Assembly: GCA_024195265.1 (NCBI GenBank)
Contig: JAJLRJ010000002.1
Location: forward strand, 52,320,043-52,384,042
Source of the DNA: Dendrophyllia cribrosa
Lineage: Eukaryota; Cnidaria; Anthozoa; Scleractinia; Dendrophylliidae
Direction: 5' to 3'
DNA length: 64,000 nucleotides
In this document: positions 9,341-19,429 of the stretch, one piece after another
How the letters are laid out: each line of letters opens with the position of its first letter
Position numbering within the stretch: the first letter of the stretch is position 1
Made by a program: the position numbers and the translations under genes
The notes under the pieces: model-generated
What the model saw: only the letters and a program-made list of their open reading frames with translations
Told to the model about the DNA's origin: nothing
The model's database searches: none

Positions 9341-12285
9341 TTACTTTTTGAAGGGTGAAGGTTGTTCCTCTGTGTCTTGCTTTATCTCATCTTGGCAGAA
9401 CTTTCTCATGGCCTGACACATGCTTCGCTTTTCCTTCATAACCTGAAAAAAAAGTTAACCAAATAAGACTGCAGGCTTTTTACTACCGTAACTTCCGGGG
9501 AGTCGCTACTTTCGAGGGGTCGCTTCTTTCAGGCAACGAAAAAAATGTAACGTGTATGGGCCGATTAATCTCAGTTTTATCGTCACATATGTAAAAATAT
9601 AAACACAATTTAAAAGGTAATAATTTGTGATTTTTGAGCAAATCAGTCTTTCCTTTGCAACCTTTACTACACTACATATTATATACAGTATAAAAGACAG
9701 CTGTCGAGGGTCTTTTCTCAAGCGCTCTTAAATTCTATTGTCGTGGTCCTTTGGAGCCTGAATTATTGCTGGCGTTCCTTTAGATCCTTCTGCAGTTGTC
9801 TCATTTTGCTTCTTAAATAGATTCAAGTTACGTTTCGGCTCGTTACTATCGGGTGATCTTTTCTTTCGAAATTTTTCGGCATGAGACTTATCGTGGACAC
9901 TTCAAGCGCGTTAACGCAAGAGAAAGTAATCTAGATTGTTTTATGTAAGTTAACCGCAACAATTCTTTAACCATGTTCATACCGGAGGAGATGGGGGGAG
10001 GGGGGAGGAGCTGGGGAGTGCCCGAGGAGACTATGACCGTACATCTTTAGAAGTATTTAACAAATACCCATCAAACTTTGGATTGTGTATTTTTCTGAAA
10101 TTTATCTGGAAACATTTTGATGTGACAGATTTTAGTTCATGACATATGACGTTTCTATGGCAACGAAATATTTTGACAAGCACGGTTTACCCCAATTTTA
10201 CATTTTCTCTTTAAATTAACGTTTAAACGGAAGAATGTTATCTTTCTTGTAGTTAATTTTACAATTCAAGATCATTTTAGGATTTTCCTTTTGATCCTGA
10301 TGAATTTTAACTCAATTTCAGTTCGGCGCTTTTCTAATATGATAGTTCAACTGTCCAAACAACAGTTAATTACTTAGAACGCGCGACCCGCGGTTTTCGG
10401 TTATCAGTTTTTTTATTTAAAAACAAGGTTCTTTAAAAGCCTTTAAATTGGATCAGTTAGAAATCATAATCGCACATATCCCTGCTTTATTTTCGTGGTT
10501 TTAATGATGTTACGATCCAATCTTGTGGTTGGTAAAATAAACCACAGGTTGCCTAATTGTTGTGTCTGCCAAGCCGTGATTTGTCTATAAAAGGTATGGA
10601 AAACACGACCTTTCAGATCGTGTTATCGTATTAGTATAGCTGGGCGTTCCACTGTGGCGCACTGATTGTGGGTGTGTTTGTAATGATTAGTGGGTGCTCA
10701 GTAGTGCTTTAGACTCAATATGTTCCACACACGGCCCCTCACACCACGCATGACTTATTTAATTTTGATCATTTTTAGATACGAATCGTCGGCCCTTTTT
10801 AAAAGTCCAAAAATATACTAAGATTTTCACGGGGTAAATTGCGTATTCTAATTCTCTGTGGCATGTCACAGTATTAATTATTTACCAAAACAATATCAAA
10901 GATAATTATGTCTTTGAAAAACACTTAGCAGTTAAGCTTTGGAAGATAATAAAGTCTCAGTAACAACGAAAGTTGGATTGCTGCTTTCATAACTCCCACA
11001 TCAATCTTTAGAGTGATGCAAGATGAATAACGAGTGAAACTAAAAGCCCCCATTATGCAAGCAATGTAATTAAAAAAATTCCAGTTCACAGCTAGCTTTA
11101 AAATTAAGGTTGCCAAATAAACAAAAATTCACTACTTATTGTTATCGCACGGTGTGAAAAAGTAATTAAAGTAAAATATGTAATTATTTCGAAACTTGTT
11201 TCATGGGCGAAGCTTGGTAAAACGTCTATACAGTAATTGCAAAAGAAATCCGTTTTAGACACGTTCGGATTGTGGGCAACATTTGCCAGAGTTTTGATTC
11301 AATGTCATCATTGACAAACATTCGATTTCCGAGAATATCAAAAAAAGACGGTGTACGATTCATCAATCGTTTTGTTTAGCCCAAACTATACACCTGAATA
11401 ATATAACAAACTTAAACAATATTTCAATTAAATCCAAAAAAAATTGAGTTTTCTTATATGATATCATTTAAAACCGTGACTAGGTCGGACGTCTTATTAA
11501 AATTAGTTTGAAAAAGAAAAAAAACTTGGATAAGATGGAAATTCTCAGCATCGAAGAAAATACTTATAAATAGCTTATAATATAATTCAGAATTATGAAG
11601 GTGCTTACGAAAATTCTGGAATTACTGAGACCGCTACCGTCTCCGAGAAAACTTTGGGTACCCCAAGAAAATTTCGGTTTTTTTTTTCGATATTTGCCGA
11701 ATTCATCCACGTAAATGTTTCAAGTACATAACCTTAAATTCTTGAAATGTTTCATGTACATAACCATAAGTTCTTTGGAATTCTATTGATTTTTAAAAAC
11801 ATTGATTCAGAAACAAATTTCACTTCGGGTTGGTTTATTAAAATTAAAGTTGTACCGATTTAATATTGTTTTTTCTTTATTCACAAGTCCCGGACAACCA
11901 TTTGCAGGTATATATGTGCAATGATTTTAGCCTCAAATAGTTGCTCACATGACACCGTGTCGGGTGAGAGCAAATAAAGACAAAAATAGAGAAAGTACTA
12001 ATTGTATGAACATTCTGTAGTTTTTGTGGTAACTGGCTTACTTTTGCTTCTGCCGATCATTCTTGAATATATGTAGGAGTTTTCATCGTGGAATTTAAAC
12101 GTGTAAACCCTTATTACTTTTCTTCACAAAAAATACAAGAGATTGCTTGTGGGAACAAGAAAACGTGTTCAAACCTTAATGGTCCTTTTCCAGGCCCCTC
12201 CAGCGGTCATGGCTTGTGTTGTTGGCAAATTTGCGACGGTGATCACCAAAGCGAGGGCCACGAAAAGTGCAAAGCTTTTCTTCAT
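9341..12285 (-). CDS. small secreted peptide precursor B (two exons: 12285-12175 and 9442-9341)
   Basis: Exon 1 (111 nt, 37 codons) starts at the ATG at 12285 and encodes a signal peptide, MKKS plus FALFVALALVITVA, with likely cleavage after TTQA, then MTAGGAWKR and three more residues. The donor (AAG|GTTTGA) is weak. Exon 2 follows a TTTTTTTCAG acceptor and gives 33 residues plus TAA: cysteines at positions 9 and 16, basic N-terminal half, acidic/proline tail ending PSPFKK. The intron is phase 0, 2.7 kb. A polyadenylation hexamer (AATAAA) lies at 9213-9208. Exon-2 length (102 nt), cysteine spacing and the KR site all match gene A, while sequence identity is low. Cutting at KR would release about 36 residues. 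An extra small exon in the long intron is possible. The function is unknown. Confidence 0.6.
9450..12170. other. intron of peptide gene B, no further exon supported
   Basis: AT-rich. An open stretch of about 60 codons on the minus strand at 9731-9910 is lysine-rich but lacks a start and a frame-compatible acceptor. A TATAAAAGG-like box occurs near 10590 without an associated gene. Nothing else is recognised. Confidence 0.45.
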
Positions 12286-12289
12286 GTTG

Positions 12290-13490
12290 ATTTGTCTAAA
12301 GGATTATCAGCAAAAACCTGACCGAGTGAAAATCGAAGGCGCCCGCACTTGGTCAATCCGTTGATTAGTTGTTGGCATTCTGTTTTAGAAGCTGCTTTTT
12401 ATCCAGAACGAGAACAAAGGACGTGTAAAAAAAAAACGCGTCTTTGTCCCGAGATCATTACTATAAATGAGCTCGCAAGCAATAAAGAAAACTCCCACTC
12501 GGCGGAGACCGTAAACCTTAATCCTAATAGGTCTGTTAATGGCTGTTTGAAAAATACACTTAGGTGCTGAAAGCAGTAATTTCTTTTCATTGCTTGAAAC
12601 GTGAGGAAAATGTGAGCTTGGGGACAAAGAAATCCCATCAGGCAGGTTTAGCAAAAGTCGTTAAAACTGACGTGTTCTAATAAAGACAATTCAGTGGAGT
12701 GTCTCGGGAATTTTTATGTTCTAAATTTTGTCTTCATTATTTTTTATTGTTGAGGTATTCTTTTCATTCGAAAATTGTTTACTGTCGATACGTTATTAAA
12801 AAGCAGTTATTAATTGGTCGTGTGGCGTGTTAATAACGCATGGCGCGAGGGATGAAGCTTTAGAAATTCTCGTTTAATCACCTTGGAATTTTCAGAACGT
12901 CACAACAAACAAAATTGTCGGTCTCAAGCAAAAAAATATATGTAGTAATTAAAGAAAAATAAAACAAAATTGCCGTATTTCTCCGCACTTTTAATTTTCT
13001 TCCTGAATCAAAAGTTTGAGCGTGCAAATAACAATTCCAATTGCAATTATTAAATAACGCGTTACACGATAGAAGCTGTAAAATTAAGTTCAAATTTAGT
13101 AACCTGTTAGCGAACAACTAATTGAGACAGGTGGAAAAAGAATCTTTAAGTTTATAGCATGGCTGAGAGCCGCAAAGTCGGAAATTTTACTGACATTTTT
13201 ATCACGAGGATCAATTTCTTGCCCCCACCCCCAAGAAATTGACCGTCGTGATGCAAACGTCGATAACATTTATCAAAATTGCAAAACCGTATCCGCGCGA
13301 TTTTGATCGAAAGATGTGACTCTCAAACTTGGTCGATTTGCGAATTTCAAGGTGTTTCTTTTTCAGTAAGTATTATGAACTGGCAAACAATAAATTTGAA
13401 TTTATCGCGACAAAACATGTTCGCGGCTGAAAAAAGACGCTTCCTTTTAGTTTGCTAGTCTCTCCCCCGTGAGATTGGCCTTTCTATAAG
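12290..13490. other. intergenic, nothing recognised
   Basis: It contains the presumed promoter side of peptide gene B and otherwise AT-rich sequence with no supported feature. Confidence 0.4.
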
Positions 13491-14250
13491 GTGGTTTTTA
13501 CTTTTGACTCCAAATAAAATCCTATGGTATGGTCATTTACATGAAAGCTATTGAGCAGTACTTTCCTGTGGTGCTGTTTATTATGTGTACAAGGTGGTTC
13601 TATCTTTTGAGTCTGTGTATGAAATCCTTAAGTGTGGCCATTCACTTGAAAGCTATTGAGCTTTACTTTCCTGTGGTGCTGTTTATTATGTGTACAAGGT
13701 GGTTCTATCTTTTGAGTCTGTGGATGAAACCCTAAAGTGTAAGCTACTGAGCAGTACTTTCCTGTGGTGCTGTTTATTATGCCGTACAAGGCGGTTCTAT
13801 CTTTTACCGGAGTCTGTGGATGAAATCCTAAAGTGTGGCCATTCACTTGAAAGCTATTAAGCTTTACTTTCTGGTGGTGCTGTTTATTATGCCGTACAAG
13901 GCGTTTCTATATTTTGAGTCTGTGGGAGAAATTGTGTGTGGCCATTCACTTGAAATTCATTGAGCAGTACTTTCCTGTGGTGCTGTTTATTATGCTGTAC
14001 AAGGCGTTTCTATCTTCTGAGTCTGTGGATGAAATCCTAAAGTGTGGGCCATTCACGTGAAAGCTATTGAGCACTACTTTCCTGTGGTGCTGTTTATTAT
14101 GCTGTACAAGGCGGTTCTATCTTTAGAGTCTGTGGATGAAATCCTGAAGTGCGGCCATTCACTTGAAGGCTATTGAGCAATACTTTTCTGTGGTACTGTT
14201 TATTATGATGTAAAATAGGTTTTTATTTTATTTGAGTCGGTGGATAACAT
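13490..14250 (+). repeat. satellite array, ~106-bp unit, about 7 copies
   Basis: The landmark TACAAGG.GGTTCTATCTTTTGAGTCTGTGG recurs at about 106-bp spacing (near 13590, 13697, 13790, 13900, 14003, 14107). Each unit also carries GGCCATTCACTTGAAAGCTATTGAGC and ACTTTCCTGTGGTGCTGTTTATTATG. Some copies are shortened. Reading frames across the array are repeat artefacts. Confidence 0.9.
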
Positions 14251-14259
14251 CACTCAAAT

Positions 14260-15005
14260 GAGATTTTCTTCCTGTGCGTTTGTTTACTAGTTTGTTTTTA
14301 TTCCTTTGGTCAAGTGATTTTTTTCAGTTCTGTTTCGAACTATGCACTGTAGAAAGTTGAGAAAAGGTAAACTGCAAAGCCCGGTCTTCAGCGTTTATCT
14401 TTACACGGTTTTCAGTTAATAGTAACTTGGAATGAGATGCTGTGAAGGATAAGCGCTTAATTTTGTTTGAAAAACAAAATTAATTTCAAACTAATCTGCG
14501 TTTATTTGACACATCCGACTGGACATTATGAACTCAGTTCGGTTATCGCTTTTTGACGACCCTCTTCAAAGTGAAGGCCGGCTTAAAACAACAAAAAATG
14601 GTCTTAACGTGTAGTAATGATTCCCTTTATTACTTTAGCGTTACAACATTTAAAAATAATGATCACTTTTTCCTGAAGGCGTCGATAAAAGATCAGCATA
14701 ACTGGCACGTACAAGTTAATAATTCATACTTACGCATACATAAGTAAAGACCAAAAGGAAAGAGAATGAATTCAAATAATAAATTGTTTACCCTGAAAAA
14801 AATCGTATTTGTTTTGCGTATCGAGCCTTGAGATATTTCCTTTCCAATTCACGCTATTCAGAATAAATATAATGTGTTTTTACAAAGAACAATACACGAT
14901 TGTCAGTTGATTATCAGTGCTCTCGCGGTTTTGAGAGGATAGTTACTTTTAATACGGATTAAAAGATCGACCATTTGCAGAATAAGTGTAATTCTGTAAC
15001 TGGCT
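14260..15005. other. intergenic, nothing recognised
   Basis: AT-rich, no supported exon or element. Confidence 0.4.
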
Positions 15006-15009
15006 CCAA

Positions 15010-15345
15010 AAGAAGGGCGACGAAGTCTTCCGGATAGCGAAAAGAAGTAAACCGAAGGCTACCGAAGTCTACCGGAAAGCGAAAAGAAGTAAACCGAAGG
15101 CTACCGAAGTCTTCCGGATAGCGAAAAGAAGTAAACCGAAGACTACCGAAGTCTACCGGAAAGCGAAAAGAAGTAAACCGAAGGCTACCGAAGTCTACCG
15201 GATAGCGAAAAGAAGTGAACCGAAGGCTACCGAAGTCTACCGAATAGCGAAAAAAAGTAAACCGAAGGCTACCGAAGTCTACCGGATAGCGAAAAGAAGT
15301 AAACCGATGGTTACCGAAGTCTACGCCGGATAGCGAATCAGGCGA
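15010..15345 (+). repeat. 42-bp tandem repeat, about 8 copies
   Basis: The unit comprises GAAGTCT(A/T)CCGGATAGCG, AAAAGAAGTAAACCGAAGGC, TACC. Copies differ by a few substitutions (GGATAGC versus GGAAAGC), giving an approximate alternation of two sub-variants. Confidence 0.95.
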
Positions 15346-15349
15346 ATAG

Positions 15350-15980
15350 AAAGACCGATCAAAACATGTTTTCTGTCAAACATACAAACTCGAGTTTCCC
15401 GAATTTAATAAATGATCTTTTTTGTTGATACGTTTCACATTGACTTTTTTGCTATTTTAATTTCACCACAAAATGATACAAGAGCGGCACTTGTATTACA
15501 TGGCTAGTATGCTAACGGCATAACATGAAATTAAAGAAGAAAAACAAAGTATCTAATATATCTACATTAGTAGTAAACTACTCTTTCTCGTTCTGGTCGG
15601 TTTCAATCGTGGAAATAAATAATGCATTTGTATTTAACCGATGGACGGTGTTTTTCGTGGCTACTGATTGGTTACTCAAACTCGATCGGGAAAGTAGTTT
15701 GCTATTCACCACCAGGCATTGTTCTGGATTTCGCGCGCGGGTTTTTTTTTCCCCATTTCTCAGAAATAAAGCAACTATTTTGGACTGGCTATCTACCGTA
15801 GTCAAAAACCATAATAACGGCAAAACCACAGCGACAAACCAATGAAGAGTGCCGAATCGATCGTAGACGGCATGGATAAGTAAAAATCTTCAAATAGTGA
15901 AGGTAAAAACGGCAAACTGATCCAGTACGGCAAGAAGAAGAGATAGAGACAGAAGTGAAATAAAAAACAAACAGTTGAAT
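15350..15980. other. intergenic, nothing recognised
   Basis: No exon or transposon coding is supported. The right part probably belongs to the 3' tail of the adjacent Penelope fragment. Confidence 0.35.
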
Positions 15981-15986
15981 ATATTT

Positions 15987-16027
15987 GCCCGATATTTCGG
16001 TTTGCAAAACAAACCTTCTACGGGGGC
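15987..16027 (-). ncRNA. decayed hammerhead ribozyme motif
   Basis: On the minus strand: GCCC stem I, stem II GGTTTG/CAAACC, GAAA, TATC, GGGC. The expected CTGAAGA core reads CCGTAGA, so an essential core box is mutated. Its place downstream of GIY-YIG coding and its likeness to the intact motif at 39212-39252 support the origin. Confidence 0.55.
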
Positions 16028-16642
16028 TAAAAAACAAAAATGAATGCAGAAACAAAAAGGATCGTTACATATAAAACATTTGAAATATGACATACAACAG
16101 AATAACAGAAAATGATTGTTAAGAAATAAGCTAAATGTCACTCGTCTCTTTATACCATGAGGCTCAAGTGTCATCGCTTTATCAAAAAGATGGGCCTCGC
16201 GTGCCTTTCTGACTGAGTCGCGGTTGTTGTGGATGAGTTCCAAGGGAGTGAGGAGGATGTCGTTGATAGAGTGGACAGGTTGGTTAAAATTGAAACAGGA
16301 ATAGGATCTGTAGGATTGATAAGATGCATGGTGGTGATTGAGGATGGAGCGGCGATGTTCCCCAAAGCGTTCATTCAGTTGGCGTTTGGTTTCCCCAATG
16401 TACTGTTTAGCGCATTTTTTACATTCAATTAAGTAGATTAAGTTTTTAGATTTACAATTTAAAGTGTCATTGATTTGTCGTTCTTCCTTTGTTGCAGAGA
16501 AAGTGTATTAATTTTGACCTTCTTGTATGAAGGTCGATGCAGCTGCAGCGTGGATTTTTACATTTATCAGAGGATGTATTTTCGGGTTGCTCCTCATAAA
16601 CCGGGAACTGAAATAGATAATCATTACAAATAGTAAAGGAGT
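15987..16642 (-). mobile_element. Penelope-like element fragment: GIY-YIG endonuclease end
   Basis: Reading leftward from 16640, the pre-endonuclease spacer is followed by an open frame with NLIYLIECKKCAKQYIGET, matching the GIY-YIG signature (IYLI...QYIGET), then RFGEHRRS with the conserved Arg and Glu region, and ends with RDSVRKAREAHLFDKAMTLE. This is the C-terminal domain of Penelope polyproteins and supplies the endonuclease. The frame is open from about 16445 to 16130, so this part is well preserved. The reverse transcriptase is missing: the 17-bp minisatellite begins exactly upstream. A decayed hammerhead lies downstream at 15987-16027. A homologous end occurs at 39212-39640. Confidence 0.8.
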
Positions 16643-17386
16643 ATGGGCACAGAGGAACAGTGGGAACAGAGGAACAGTGGGCACAGAGGAACAGTGGGCA
16701 CAGAGGAACAGTGGGCACAGAGGAACAGTGGACACAGAGGAACAGTGGGCACAGAGGAACAGTGGGCACAGAGGAACGGTGGGCACAGAGGAACAGTGGG
16801 AACAGAGAAACAGTAGGAACAGAGGAACAGTGGGCACAGAGGAACAGTGGGCACAGAGGAACAGTGGGCACAGAGGAACAGTGGGCACAGAGGAACAGTG
16901 GGCACAGAGGAACAGTGGGAACAGAGGAAGAGTGGGCACAGAGGAACTTTGGGCAAAGAGGAACAGTGGAAACAGAGGAACAGTGGGCACAGAGGAACGG
17001 TGGGCACAGAGGAACAGTGGGCACAGAGGAACGGTGGGAACAGAGGAACAGTGGGAACAGAGGAACAGTGGGCACAGAGGAACAGTGGGAACAGAGGAAC
17101 AGTGGGCACAGAGGAACAGTGGGCACAGAGGAACAGTGGGCACAGAGGAACAGTGGGCACAGAGGAACAGTGGGCACAGAGGAACAGTGGGCACAGAGGA
17201 ACAGTGGGCACAGAGGAACAGTGGGAACAGTGGGAACAGAGGAACAGTGGGCACAGAGGAACAGTGGGCACAGAGGAACAGTGGGCACAGAGGAATGGTG
17301 GGCACAGAGGAACGGTGGGCACAGAGGAACAGTGGGAACAGAGAAACAGTGGACACAGAGAAACAGTGGGCACAGAGGAACAGTGG
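16643..17386 (+). repeat. 17-bp minisatellite, ~43 copies
   Basis: The unit GTGGGCACAGAGGAACA is repeated almost without interruption, with variants GGAACA for GGCACA, and GGTGG/GGACA substitutions. Because the unit has no stop codon on most frames, long open frames of 180-310 codons appear on both strands; these are artefacts. The array begins directly at the end of the Penelope fragment. Confidence 0.97.
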
Positions 17387-17638
17387 TTGGCTCTGGGTTG
17401 AGCTACCCGATAGTATGTTTATACCTCTAGTAGAAAAAGGGAAAGACATTTAATCAAATTGACTAAAAGAGACCTTCAGTCTGAATTGTAAAACAAGCCT
17501 AGTGTGGCGTGGCAAGTTTAGTTATTTCTTTCACCGAGGTTTTTACTAAAGATTGTTTTCTGCAATAATCTCTGGGTTCGCGCTATTGACGAATTTCTCT
17601 AATGCAGGAGAAAGAGAACATTTGTCATAAGTACTTAC

Positions 17639-17716
17639 ATTGCAAATCTCCTGCTTTTTCTGTCAGACTTAGACTGATACTGATTCTTCGTTCCTTAGCA
17701 ATTCTCGGTTTGTTAT
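17639..17716 (-). CDS. candidate internal exon, product unknown
   Basis: A 78-nt stretch lies between a plausible acceptor (CCCAGTTTTGCAG) and a strong donor (GTAAGTAC, 17638-17631). One frame is open through it (contains KPRIAKERRISIS and LTEKAGDL), phase 1 at both ends. No flanking exon could be linked and no domain recognised. Chance occurrence is quite possible. Confidence 0.3.
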
Positions 17717-17984
17717 CTGCAAAACTGGGACAAGAAAAGGGAAATTAACGCGATAATAACGAACCCGTTATTGCCAATTTATAAATATAATTTTTATACC
17801 AAGACACTACAATCCTACAATGGTGTTTTTATTGACCAAAGTAAATGATTCACTGAAGACAGTCAGTTCTAAATCTCATTAATAATAACAATTCAGGAAA
17901 TCACTAACGTGAAGGATATAATTTGCATAGATTTTGGCGATTTTATTCCTTCGTTTTCTCCACATTTAATGATCAGTTTGAGAA

Positions 17985-18125
17985 GCTATCAGGCAAACAC
18001 TCAAAAGAGTGTTTCATCAGATATCCAAGAACCTCGAAGTGGGCTATAAAAATTCGGCTGCGCCTCGTTTTTCAACCCACTTTTTGGTGTTTGGATATCC
18101 TGATTAAACATTCTCCTTGTGTTTG
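17985..18125. mobile_element. foldback MITE
   Basis: Inverted ends GTTTCATCAGATATCCAA (about 18011) and TTGGATATCCTGATTAAAC (about 18086), with an inner imperfect pair (CGAAGTGGG.../...CAACCCACTTTTTGG and GGCTGCGCC). It has no coding, and boundaries are approximate. Confidence 0.6.
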
Positions 18126-18129
18126 ATAT

Positions 18130-18515
18130 GAGGGAGCACGTTTTAACGCAGCTTCATTTAATCACTTCTACTGCTGTAAACGTTCCCGGTCTAAATGACA
18201 GATAGATTCGATCAGCAAATTAAAACTATACAAATGAAAAGGTAATCATCGGAAATACATAACAACATTTATACAACTTTAGCTTAGTCATCATTTTTAA
18301 ATTCGGACTTTTGAATAATTTTTAAATAGAGTAGCAATTCTTCACAACTTTCCTACCACTTGACTTTGTTTGTAACTGCATATTATCAACTGAGGAGAGC
18401 AAATTTGAATTAAAAATAAAGCATGTTTCAACGCAGCTTCGTTATCAAAAGAACTTTTACTTCTATAAAAGTGCCTGGCGTAATGAACGACAGATAAGTT
18501 TTACTTGTATTTCGA
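18130..18515 (+). repeat. diverged direct duplication upstream of the 18515 reading frame
   Basis: The block near 18137-18205 (ACGTTTTAACGCAGCTTC...CTTCTACTGCTGTAAACG...AATGACAGATAGA) matches 18423-18497 (CATGTTTCAACGCAGCTTC...CTTCTATAAAAGTGCC...AACGACAGATA). Only the second copy has a TATAAAAG box and a downstream reading frame. Confidence 0.55.
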
Positions 18516-18859
18516 TGTCAGTTTCTTTTGCCTCTTGGGCGTCGGCTGACTCTGTAAAAGAGATCGTTTTATTGGTGTGGACATCATCGCCGGCGATGGT
18601 GGACAGGCAGGTTGCACTTCGCACTGTGCGACTTTTCAGCGGATTTATAGCTCACCCGTTTTGCGTCCGACACGCAACCCAATACGAGAAGGCCGGGAAT
18701 ACCTGCTTTGCTGGCGATGATAGTTGGGAAGCATTAATTGACGACTCGTCGACTCATCGCTGTCTCTTGAACTTTGTGGCGTTTTCCGCTTTTTTGTGTC
18801 AAATTTTGATGTACTTATTGCGGGAAAGAATCAAAGGGCTCTTCAAGCCATCTCGTTAA
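18515..18859 (+). CDS. hypothetical 114-residue protein with TATA box and poly(A) signal
   Basis: The ATG at 18515 opens a 114-codon frame (MSVSFASWASADSVKE...). It contains four cysteines, a hydrophobic segment near the C-terminus (LLNFVAFSAFLCQILMYLL, about residues 88-106) and a basic end (RERIKGLFKPSR). A TATAAAAG box lies at about 18465 and AATAAA follows the stop by about 20 nt, a compact intronless layout. The hydrophobic segment could be a membrane anchor. I recognise no family. It sits at the start of a G/T-rich block where long frames arise easily, so it may be chance. Confidence 0.35.
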   Translation: MSVSFASWASADSVKEIVLLVWTSSPAMVDRQVALRTVRLFSGFIAHPFCVRHATQYEKAGNTCFAGDDSWEALIDDSSTHRCLLNFVAFSAFLCQILMYLLRERIKGLFKPSR

Positions 18860-19429
18860 TGCATTAGAACGTGAGGTTAATAAAAAAAAAAGAATGTTGA
18901 TAGTTAAAGGTGTTTATAGGCGATAGGAGAAATTAAGTGGAAAGGTATTCAGTGGTTCCAAAAATAAATAAATCAATAGAGAATGGCGAGAATACAGATG
19001 TTGTTGAATAGTATGGTCTTTTTGTATAGAAAGACCGAGATGGATGAACGACATTGCGGAGTCGTTGGGTGCAGTTCGAGCATTGACAACAGTTGTTCTA
19101 AAGCCGATTTTTCGCTTTGATATGTTGGAGGAAAATGGTTACGTAAGGAGTTTTGTTTGTATTATTGAATGCGAACATGGTGTCCTTTCTTTGATAAGTT
19201 TTGTATTGCAAATCTTTGCAGTACAATTTTGTTAGACTTTCGAAAGGCTGTTTTTCGTTTTGGGTGGTCGGGCGGCTGGAGAACGGAGTTTTCTTACCTG
19301 CAGCGCGCCATTTTTTATTGACCTGTTTTTAGGTGGGCGGTGTGTCGAGGGTGTGGCAGCATTGCTGTGCAATCAGAGCGCGCTTTTTATTGTCATTTTC
19401 AGGGAAACTTGATAAAGGGTGTAGAACTA

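Noticed and set aside
9731..9910. Lysine-rich open stretch of about 60 codons on the minus strand in the intron of gene B
   Set aside because: No start codon, a stop just upstream, and no acceptor in the phase needed to join gene B exon 1.
16467..17453. Long open frames (184-313 codons, both strands) rich in repeated CPLFLCAHCSSV or EEQWAQRNSGH
   Set aside because: They are translations of the 17-bp minisatellite, whose unit lacks stops in most frames; no start context, splice sites or domains.
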